21,761 bases of DNA from an uncultured Collinsella sp. GTDB taxonomy: Bacteria > Actinomycetota > Coriobacteriia > Coriobacteriales > Coriobacteriaceae. Below, one piece after another: positions 15,643-21,761 of this stretch. Within the stretch, counting starts at the first letter, position 1. Every line of letters begins with the position of its first letter. The notes beneath the pieces are model-generated. The model was not told the origin of the DNA and made no database searches. It saw only the letters and a list, made by a program, of their open reading frames with translations. The DNA lies in contig CATWID010000029.1 of assembly GCA_958350755.1 (NCBI GenBank), forward strand, positions 1-21,761, read 5' to 3'. Both the position numbers and the translations under genes were made by a program.

Positions 15643-16563
15643 TTATAGGAGACCGTTGTCCTGAAGGACCTTGCGAATCGCCTCGACGTTCTCGCCAGTC
15701 ATGGCCTTCACCGGGCGCGGCATGGTCGGGCTGTCAAAGATACCCATGAGGTTCATAGCGGTCTTGAAGGCGCCGACGCCACCGGCATAGCCCTGAACGC
15801 CCGAGGTGACATCCCAGATGTGCGAAATCTCATTGAGGCGATCCTGCTCGGCCTTGACGGTAGCCCAGTCACCAGCCTGGGCGGCCTTCCACTGACGCAC
15901 GTAGCCCTCGGGCTCAACGTTGGCGAGACCCGGAACGGAACCGTCGGCGCCACCAAGGTAAGCGCCGTCGACAACAACCTCGTGACCGGTGAGGATGCTC
16001 ATCGGATGGCCGTTCTTCTCGTTCTCCTGAACGAGGTAGCGGAACGAGATGTCATCACCCGAGGAATCCTTGACGCCGGCCAGAACGCCCTCGGCGCCGA
16101 GCTTGGCAAGGAGCTTCCAGGGGAGCTTGGTGTGGACGCACACGGGAATGTCATAGGCAAAGATGGGCAGGTCGAGCTCCTCGTGCAGGATGCGGAAGTG
16201 CTCCTCGACCTCGGTCATGCCCTGCAGGGCGTAGAACGGGCAGGTGGCGACGAGGGCATCGGCGCCCAGCTCCTGGGCGACCTTGCCGTGCTCGATCATG
16301 CGCTCGGTCTCGGTATCGATGATGCCGACCAGAACGGGAACGCGGTGGTCGACGATACGAACGGCCTCGGCGATAATCTGGCGACGGCGCTCGTCGGTGG
16401 AGAAGACGACCTCGCCCGAGGATCCCAAGAAGAACAGGCCATCGACGCCGGCATCGATCATGCGGTTGATGCTGCGCTCAAAGGAGGCAACGTCGAGCTG
16501 GTGATCTTCGGTATCGGGAACAACGACGGGAGGGATAACGCCGGTGAATTTCTGAGTTGCCAC
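15643..16563 (-). CDS. nanA: N-acetylneuraminate lyase-like aldolase (DapA/NanA superfamily)
   Basis: Predicted to split sialic acid into ManNAc and pyruvate. The start is a GTG (VATQKFTG) with AAGGAG six bases upstream, giving 306 residues. An upstream ATG at 16647 would overlap the preceding gene and lacks a ribosome site. Schiff-base Lys165 (GVKDSSGD) and Tyr137 (FAYDIP) fall at the positions known for this superfamily, and GSSGE (47-51) forms the pyruvate carboxylate pocket. The arginine of YNxPxRT that marks dihydrodipicolinate synthase is missing, which argues against DapA. The lysine motif is KDSSGD rather than the KQTSGD of classical NanA, so the sialic acid assignment leans on the adjacent nanK and nanE. 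Confidence 0.75.
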   Translation of the reverse strand: MATQKFTGVIPPVVVPDTEDHQLDVASFERSINRMIDAGVDGLFFLGSSGEVVFSTDERRRQIIAEAVRIVDHRVPVLVGIIDTETERMIEHGKVAQELGADALVATCPFYALQGMTEVEEHFRILHEELDLPIFAYDIPVCVHTKLPWKLLAKLGAEGVLAGVKDSSGDDISFRYLVQENEKNGHPMSILTGHEVVVDGAYLGGADGSVPGLANVEPEGYVRQWKAAQAGDWATVKAEQDRLNEISHIWDVTSGVQGYAGGVGAFKTAMNLMGIFDSPTMPRPVKAMTGENVEAIRKVLQDNGLL

Positions 16564-16631
16564 AAGAATCTCCTTAGCTGTCTGGCGAGCGGCCCTATGC
16601 CACCCACTCTTGTTGGCAGTGTCCAGGCCGT

Positions 16632-17483
16632 CTAGGCCAAAGAACACGGGTAGAACGTTTGGTTAAAAAAGTCGACGACTTCGTTTTCGAACGCATTGAT
16701 GCGCTCGTGAGCGTATTTTGCATAGATGATATGCCTCCGGTCACACTCAAGACCGTTGAATACGGCAAACTGATCCTTGGGATCGCTCACGGTATCCATA
16801 AGCGATGTGCCCATGAGCACCGATTCGCGCACCCGAGACGACAGCGCCTCGAGGCCGCCAGGAAGCGGATTGGCAACCGCCGTGCAGACGAGGCCCCGCT
16901 CGTCCAGAGCAGAAACCGCCAGCGCGACTCCGCCGCCAAGACCCTCGCCCCATGCAAAGATGCGGTCGGGGTCCATGCCATCAAGATTGCGCGCCACCTT
17001 CGCCAGCGCGCAACCCCAACGGACGCGCTCGACAAAAGCGGGCGAAGAAATCCCCCGCCGCAGGTCGTCCGCACCAGCAACATCGTCATCCAGCGCGAGG
17101 ACGGCATACCCCATGGCGGCAAATCTCGTCATGTGATGCCAGCCGCGCACAGGCCGATCGATGTCGTGGAACATCAGGCACAGCGGCACGCGCTCAGATA
17201 CTCGGGCACGACCGACAGGCTCGATCAAACGAGCGTGAATCGCATCGTCACCGAGCTCAAAGGAGACCTCCGAGTAACGGGCGCAGGGGTTAACAAAGTC
17301 AATCGCCGTAATGGCCAGGCCTTGAATCTCAAGATTCGAAGCGCATGTCTCTAAATCAGAAACATCTGCTTGGACATCACCGCGCCAGTCCCGATATTCT
17401 GCGAGCCTTGACGAAACCGTCCCAGAAATCCCCGCAAGCTCGGGGACAATCAGCTCATCGATATTGCTCTCGCACTTAGACAT
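16632..17483 (-). CDS. CE7-like alpha/beta hydrolase lacking the nucleophile serine
   Basis: A 283-residue relative of the CE7 (acetyl xylan esterase / cephalosporin-C deacetylase) family, next to a complete family member. The segment FAWGEGLGGGVAL aligns with FVNGASQGGGLGI of its neighbour, so the catalytic serine is Gly181 and the following Gln is Leu. Asp230 (LMDTV) and His259 (YAHE) are still in place, 29 residues apart as in the neighbour. The stretch between the nucleophile elbow and Asp230 is about 42 residues shorter, and the GQG loop near residue 120 is replaced by DDDVAG. The frame is intact and the start overlaps the upstream esterase by 8 bases (ATGTCTAA) with a strong GGGAGG. It is therefore a maintained protein, perhaps a pseudoenzyme or subunit rather than a decayed gene. 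Confidence 0.8.
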   Translation of the reverse strand: MSKCESNIDELIVPELAGISGTVSSRLAEYRDWRGDVQADVSDLETCASNLEIQGLAITAIDFVNPCARYSEVSFELGDDAIHARLIEPVGRARVSERVPLCLMFHDIDRPVRGWHHMTRFAAMGYAVLALDDDVAGADDLRRGISSPAFVERVRWGCALAKVARNLDGMDPDRIFAWGEGLGGGVALAVSALDERGLVCTAVANPLPGGLEALSSRVRESVLMGTSLMDTVSDPKDQFAVFNGLECDRRHIIYAKYAHERINAFENEVVDFFNQTFYPCSLA

Positions 17484-18453
17484 GAGCCTCCCCTCCCTTG
17501 CAGAAAAACGGAATGATCAGATCGTCAAAATCCTGAATCTCCTCGTGGCCAAAGCCTTCAAAGAACTCATGACGCTTTTCACAGGTCAGGTTGTTGTAGA
17601 CTGCAAACTGCGTCGCCGGAGGACAGACGATATCGGCTGTGCCCGTGCCAAACAGCACGGGGCATTTGACCATGGGGGCAAAGTTCTTGGAATCGAAGTA
17701 CGCCAGCTTGGCATAGGCTTCGTCAATACGAGTCGAGTCCTCGTCAAACCAGCGAGACCAATAGCGCAGGCCCTCGTAGGCAATGTCGTCGGCATCCAAA
17801 TCCCAGACCAGGCGGAAATCCGACAGGAAGGGATAGAGGATGGCGGCACGATTGATAAGCTCACTGTTAAGTGCGCAGGTCGCAATACCCAAACCGCCGC
17901 CCTGCGACGCGCCGTTCACAAACACACGGCCAAGGTCGATACCCTCGAGCTCACGAACAATACGGCACAGGATGCGAATATCTTGATGCAAGCGGACATA
18001 GTAGAGGTTGGCCGGGTCGCCGTCGATACCGGCGACGATATGACCGGCAACCGTTGTGCCCTCAAATCCACCAATGTCCTCGGAGGGACCTCCTTGGCCG
18101 GGGCAGTCGAGAGCGATGAGTGCCATGCCCATGCCCGCAAACGACGCCTGCTCAAACCAGCTGCGGCTTGCACCCGGATACCCATGGAACTGAAGTACCA
18201 ATGGCACGGGCTCGTCCGAGACGGGTTTAAGGTACTTGGCATGCAGGCGCGCGCCACACATGCCGGTATACCAGAGGTCGAAAAGCTGGCAGGTCGCGGC
18301 ATCGGCGACCGATGCCGTCTCGATCGCATAGTCAAGCCCGACGGCGTCGGCCTCGGCCATGCGATCCTTCCAAAAGAGATCGAAATCTGATGGACGGGGC
18401 ATGGCGCCTCGATATTCATCAAATTGATGTTGTAGCTCCTGAGCACTTGGCAT
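17476..18453 (-). CDS. CE7-family carbohydrate esterase (acetyl xylan esterase type)
   Basis: A 325-residue alpha/beta hydrolase of the CE7 family, which removes acetyl groups from small acetylated sugars and related compounds, usually in the cytoplasm. Ser183 in GASQGG, Asp274 in GTADIVCPP and His303 in FGHEE form the triad, and CPGQGG supplies the family's GQG loop. Length is typical and there is no signal peptide. Inside a sialic acid operon the likely job is removal of O-acetyl groups from imported sialic acid, which is inference. The ATG used has GAAAGG 15 bases upstream, an unusually long spacing; an upstream TTG at 18468 would place it with no spacing, so the exact start is open. Confidence 0.87.
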   Translation of the reverse strand: MPSAQELQHQFDEYRGAMPRPSDFDLFWKDRMAEADAVGLDYAIETASVADAATCQLFDLWYTGMCGARLHAKYLKPVSDEPVPLVLQFHGYPGASRSWFEQASFAGMGMALIALDCPGQGGPSEDIGGFEGTTVAGHIVAGIDGDPANLYYVRLHQDIRILCRIVRELEGIDLGRVFVNGASQGGGLGIATCALNSELINRAAILYPFLSDFRLVWDLDADDIAYEGLRYWSRWFDEDSTRIDEAYAKLAYFDSKNFAPMVKCPVLFGTGTADIVCPPATQFAVYNNLTCEKRHEFFEGFGHEEIQDFDDLIIPFFCKGGEAHV

Positions 18454-18489
18454 GGCTCGTGAACCCAACCTTTCGAAATCGCAACGGAG

Positions 18490-18517
18490 GTGCGCCCGGC
18501 AAGGGAACCGGGCGCAC
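18490..18517 (-). other. Intercistronic hairpin between ATPase and esterase genes
   Basis: A perfect 10-base inverted repeat (GTGCGCCCGG with CCGGGCGCAC, 18490-18499 and 18508-18517, loop of eight) lies 16 bases after the ATPase stop. No T run follows, so it probably protects or processes the transporter mRNA and lowers expression of the downstream catabolic genes only partly. Confidence 0.65.
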
Positions 18518-18533
18518 GGGAGGGAATGCGAGG

Positions 18534-19361
18534 CTACTCGCCGAGCTTGGGATGCAGCAGCGACGGCGCAGCGCCGAGCAGCATCTTGGTGTAGGGGTCC
18601 TGGGGGTGCTGGAAGACCTGCTTGGCCTCGCCCTGCTCGACGATCTTGCCGCCATTCATAACGATGATGTCGTCAGAGATATAGCGGACCGTCTGGATGT
18701 CATGGCTGATGAACACCATGGCCAGGCCGAGCTCCTTCTTAAGGTCGGTCAGCAGGTTCAGAATCTGCGCGCGAACCGAAACGTCCAGAGCCGAGGTGGG
18801 CTCGTCGGCGATGATGGCATCGGGGTTCAGCGACAGGGCACGGGCAATTGCGACGCGCTGGCGCTGGCCGCCCGAAAGCTGGCCGGGAAGAACCTCGGCA
18901 GCGGAGCTGGGCAGACCGGTGAGCTCCAAGAGTTCCTTGACGCGCTCCTCCTGCTCGGCCTCGGTACCCAGGTTGTGAACGCGCATGGGGTCGAGCAGCT
19001 GCTCGCGAACGACCATGCGGGGGTTGAGCGCCGTGGCCGGGTTCTGGAACACGACCGAGATGACGCGACCCATGTGGCGACGGTCCTCGGCGGTACGTTT
19101 GGTAACGTCCTTGCCCTTAAAGTAGACCTTGCCGCTCGTGGGGGCCTGCAGGCCGCACATGACGTTAGCGGTGGTGGACTTACCGCAACCGGACTCGCCG
19201 ACGATGCCGATCGTCTGACCGGGCATGAGCTTAATCGTTACACCCTGGACGGCGTGAACCAGGTTGGGGTGCAGAATCGAGCCGGTACGGGTCCTAAAGG
19301 TGACGTGGACGTCATCAAGGAAGATGATCGGCTCGACGCCGTTGACTGCGGTCTCGCTCAT
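18534..19361 (-). CDS. ABC transporter ATP-binding protein, Opp/Dpp type (sialic acid importer)
   Basis: Second ATPase of the importer. The 275 residues have Walker A GESGCGKS at 55-62, a Q-loop VFQNPATALNP, signature LSGGQRQR, Walker B AIIADEP with SALD, and ISHDI at the switch histidine. The protein ends soon after HPQDPYTKMLLGAAP, so the cysteine-rich C-terminal extension seen in OppD and OppF of this window is absent. Its ATG follows the stop of the fused permease-ATPase directly (TAG-ATG), with GGAGGTGA eight bases upstream. Transporters with one permease, one permease-ATPase fusion and one separate ATPase are known for sialic acid (SatABCD of Haemophilus ducreyi, SiaEFGI of Corynebacterium glutamicum). 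Confidence 0.88.
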   Translation of the reverse strand: MSETAVNGVEPIIFLDDVHVTFRTRTGSILHPNLVHAVQGVTIKLMPGQTIGIVGESGCGKSTTANVMCGLQAPTSGKVYFKGKDVTKRTAEDRRHMGRVISVVFQNPATALNPRMVVREQLLDPMRVHNLGTEAEQEERVKELLELTGLPSSAAEVLPGQLSGGQRQRVAIARALSLNPDAIIADEPTSALDVSVRAQILNLLTDLKKELGLAMVFISHDIQTVRYISDDIIVMNGGKIVEQGEAKQVFQHPQDPYTKMLLGAAPSLLHPKLGE

Positions 19362-21377
19362 CTACATCACCTCCGCGTGAGGGGTCAAACCATTTGCCTT
19401 GAGCACCTCGTCGGGGAGCTCGGAATAGAAGTGCTCGGTGCCGGGCACGCGCTTGAAGACCGGACGGGTGTCCAGGCCAATACGCGGATGGCTCGAGCGG
19501 GGCGCGAAGCGATCGCCCTTGGGGAAATCGCGCGGGCTCGGAACGGCGCCAGGCACCTGGTGCAGGCGGCCCGAACCGCTCTCGATGGACAGAACGGAAC
19601 CCAGAAGACCGCGGGTGTACTCGTGAATCGGGTTGGTGAGCAGCTCCTTGGTGGGCGCCTGCTCGATAACCTGGCCAGCGTACATAACCGTGATGTTGTG
19701 GGCGACCTCGGCGACCAGCGCCAGGTCGTGCGAAACGAAGATCATGGCAAAGCCGAGTTTGGCCTGAAGGTCGTTGAGCAGCTTGATGACCTGCTTCTGG
19801 ACGGTAACGTCCAGGGCGGTCGTGGGCTCGTCGCAGATGACCAGCTTGGGGTCGCGGGTAAGGGCCATAGCAATCAGAACGCGCTGACGCTGACCACCGG
19901 AAAGCTCGTGCGGATAGCTCTCGAGCGTACGCTTGGGGTCGAGGCCCACGAGCTCCAGGAGCTCCTCGGCGCTACGGGTGCCGCCACGCTTGGTGAGCTG
20001 CTTCATCTGGGCAGAGATGAGCATGGAGGGATTGAGTGAGGACAGGGCGTCCTGATAGACCATAGCGATATCGGTACCGCGCAGGCCGAACCACTCCTTC
20101 TTACTCATCTTGAGCAGGTCGCGGCCCTCCCAGAGTACCTCGCCGGAAAGGTGCTCATCGTCGTCGGTCAGGCCCATGATGGCCAGCGTGGTGATGGACT
20201 TACCGCAACCGGACTCGCCCACCAGGCCCATGGTCTGACCAGGACGGACGTCAAAGTTGACATGGTCGACGACGTTGATATCACCGTGATGCTCAAACTG
20301 AATGCAGAAGTCACGGACCGAGAGAATCGGTTCGACAGACTCGTCGGGCACATGGCGATCGTCACGCTTGAGCTCGACATCGCGCAGGGCGCCAAGGCGA
20401 GCGGAGAGGGACTGGGCCTGCTCCTTGTAGGCGCGAACGGGGTCGGAGACCAGCAGGTCGGCCTCGCGACGCTTGGAGGAATCGGTCGGATCCAGGGCGG
20501 CGGAGGGAGCAGCGGCCATGGCGTCGGTAATGCCCTCGGAGAGGATGTTGAGCGCCAGGCAGGTGATCATGATGGCCAGGCCCGGGAACAACGCCTGCCA
20601 CCAACGGCCGGCGAGCACGCCGCCGCGGGCGTCGGCGAGGATGTTGCCCCAGGTAGCGGTGGGCTCCTGGATACCAGCGCCGATGAAGGTCAGCGAAGCC
20701 TCGAAGATGATGGCGTCGGCGACTAGGGTAACGGTGAAGACCATGATCGGGGCGATGCAGTTACGCAGAACATGCTTGATTAAAATCCACGGAGCCTTGG
20801 CGCCGGAAACGATGACCGCGCGGACATAGTCCTCGCCGTACTCGGACACGATGTTGGCGCGCACGATACGGGCAATCTGCGGAGTGTACATAAAGCCGAT
20901 GGCGAAGATGATCGACGGCACGGAGTTGCCCAGGATGGAGACGAAGACGGCCGCAAGGGCGATGCCCGGGATGGACATGATGATGTCCAAGATACGCATG
21001 ATCGTCTCGGAGACGGCCTTGCGCGAAACCGCTGCAAGGGCGCCCACGACCGAGCCGCAGACCAGAGCCATGGCAGTGGCGCCAAAGCCGATAATCAGCG
21101 AGTAACGACCACCGTAGAGCATACGCGACAGAATATCGCGACCCTTATCGTCGGTACCGAAGATAAATCCGTTGCCGGGAGCCTGGCGAGCCGTAAAGAT
21201 CTCGACCGGGCTATAGGGGGCAAGAAGGGGCGCCAGAATCGCAGTCAGGGCGACCAGCACCAGCACGACGGCGGCAATCTTAGAAGACAGCGTCATCTTC
21301 TTCCAGCCACCGAGCTTGAGCCCCTTGGAGGCAGCCTTCTCGAGCTGCTCGGTTTGCTTCTCTCGAATCTTTACCAT
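19362..21377 (-). CDS. Fused ABC permease / ATP-binding protein, Opp/Dpp type (sialic acid importer)
   Basis: A 671-residue natural fusion. Residues 1-290 are a DppC-like permease: first span about 33-53, GTDDKGRDILSR (74-85), an EAA loop at about 179-206 with HVLRN. A charged linker without membrane character spans about 290-348. Residues 350-600 are a DppD-like ATPase with Walker A GESGCGKS (387-394), signature LSGGQRQR (492-499), Walker B LVICDEP (512-518) and VSHDL. The C-terminal tail keeps the shape of the family's cysteine motif but reads GDRFAPRSSHP (621-631), with both cysteines gone. The start is 3 bases after the preceding permease. Linkage to nanA-nanK-nanE indicates sialic acid as the cargo; a peptide cannot be excluded from the domains alone. 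Confidence 0.9.
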   Translation of the reverse strand: MVKIREKQTEQLEKAASKGLKLGGWKKMTLSSKIAAVVLVLVALTAILAPLLAPYSPVEIFTARQAPGNGFIFGTDDKGRDILSRMLYGGRYSLIIGFGATAMALVCGSVVGALAAVSRKAVSETIMRILDIIMSIPGIALAAVFVSILGNSVPSIIFAIGFMYTPQIARIVRANIVSEYGEDYVRAVIVSGAKAPWILIKHVLRNCIAPIMVFTVTLVADAIIFEASLTFIGAGIQEPTATWGNILADARGGVLAGRWWQALFPGLAIMITCLALNILSEGITDAMAAAPSAALDPTDSSKRREADLLVSDPVRAYKEQAQSLSARLGALRDVELKRDDRHVPDESVEPILSVRDFCIQFEHHGDINVVDHVNFDVRPGQTMGLVGESGCGKSITTLAIMGLTDDDEHLSGEVLWEGRDLLKMSKKEWFGLRGTDIAMVYQDALSSLNPSMLISAQMKQLTKRGGTRSAEELLELVGLDPKRTLESYPHELSGGQRQRVLIAMALTRDPKLVICDEPTTALDVTVQKQVIKLLNDLQAKLGFAMIFVSHDLALVAEVAHNITVMYAGQVIEQAPTKELLTNPIHEYTRGLLGSVLSIESGSGRLHQVPGAVPSPRDFPKGDRFAPRSSHPRIGLDTRPVFKRVPGTEHFYSELPDEVLKANGLTPHAEVM

Positions 21378-21380
21378 AAT

Positions 21381-21761
21381 CTACACCGTCCTGATGCGCG
21401 GGTTGATGAGCAGGTAGAGCATGTCAACCACGATGTTGATGATGATGAAGGCAAGAGCAACGACGATAACGACGCCCTGAACCAGGTTCGCCTCGTTGCC
21501 CTGAACGCCCTGCAGAATCGCGGTGCCCATGCCGGGGAGGTTGAAGATAACCTCGATGACGACGGCGCCGCCCATGAGGTAACCGATCTTAAGACCGAGG
21601 GTGGTGACCGGGGTGATCAGCGCATTGCGAAGAACGTTGATACCGACGACGACCTTCTCGGGAACGCCGGCACCGCGAGCCATACGGACATAGTCCTTGT
21701 CGAGCTCCTCGACCATAGCGGTACGCACGATACGAGTCATCTGGCCCGTCAGCGGAAATGC
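21381..21761 (-). CDS. ABC transporter permease, OppB/DppB type (partial, 5' end outside window)
   Basis: C-terminal 126 residues of a permease, open to the window edge: the frame continues above the first internal ATG at 21740 as AFPLTGQ, which fits the region just before the EAA loop in DppB proteins. Visible are the EAA loop (LDKDYVRMARGAGVPEK, then NVLRNALITPV), two or three spans, the conserved VIEVIFNLPGMG and the terminal DMLYLLINPRIRTV. It pairs with the permease half of the downstream fusion. The substrate-binding protein gene is expected further upstream. Confidence 0.92.
   Translation of the reverse strand, partial: AFPLTGQMTRIVRTAMVEELDKDYVRMARGAGVPEKVVVGINVLRNALITPVTTLGLKIGYLMGGAVVIEVIFNLPGMGTAILQGVQGNEANLVQGVVIVVALAFIIINIVVDMLYLLINPRIRTV

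Noticed and set aside
15643..16563. Dihydrodipicolinate synthase (dapA) as the identity of the lyase
   Set aside because: The YNxPxRT arginine is replaced (YDIPVCV) and the gene sits between sialic acid genes, not lysine genes.
16632..17483. Frameshift or pseudogene explanation for the short CE7 gene
   Set aside because: The frame is uninterrupted, Asp and His keep their spacing, and the start overlaps the upstream gene with a strong ribosome site. A loss of residues in frame fits better.
18312..20039. 575-codon plus-strand open frame opposite the transporter genes
   Set aside because: Crosses several minus-strand genes with clear Walker motifs; the product resembles no protein family.

Overview
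The window is a high-GC, gene-dense chromosomal segment with all 18 recognised protein genes on the minus strand. The order rapZ-whiA-gap-pgk-tpiA-secG is the classical actinobacterial arrangement. Together with the GC-rich codon use, the gut-type sialic acid genes and the clostridia-like GAPDH, it suggests the class Coriobacteriia, probably Collinsella or a close relative. The taxonomic call is inference.

Reading in the direction of transcription (high to low coordinates), the first block (about 21761-13591) is a sialic acid (N-acetylneuraminate) import and catabolism operon. It holds the end of an Opp/Dpp-type permease cut by the window edge, a fused permease-ATPase, a second ATPase, a CE7-family carbohydrate esterase with an intact Ser-Asp-His triad, and a shorter CE7 relative that has lost its nucleophile. 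A DapA/NanA-superfamily lyase, a ROK-family N-acetylmannosamine kinase and N-acetylmannosamine-6-phosphate 2-epimerase follow. A hairpin with a U-rich tail closes the block. Imported sialic acid would be O-deacetylated, split to ManNAc and pyruvate, phosphorylated and epimerised to GlcNAc-6-P. The substrate-binding protein expected for the importer would lie beyond the right edge.

The second block (13577-11721) is rapZ-whiA, packed 6 bases apart with no room for the yvcK gene that usually sits between them. The third (11527-6852) is a glycolytic set: gap with its own AT-rich upstream region, then pgk-tpiA-gpmI. secG (6696-6442) follows as a separate unit between two terminators.

The fourth block (6151-207) is a complete oligopeptide importer, oppA-oppB-oppC-oppD-oppF, with a Tat-type lipoprotein as binding protein. 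Downstream of oppF lies a 136-base near-palindrome with 31-base perfect arms (59-194). Two further long imperfect palindromes (14391-14488 and 15545-15639) occupy gaps in the nan operon. These unrelated-sequence but similarly built elements, and the CE7 enzyme/pseudoenzyme pair, are the most unusual content. I saw no tRNA, rRNA, CRISPR array, insertion sequence or phage gene.
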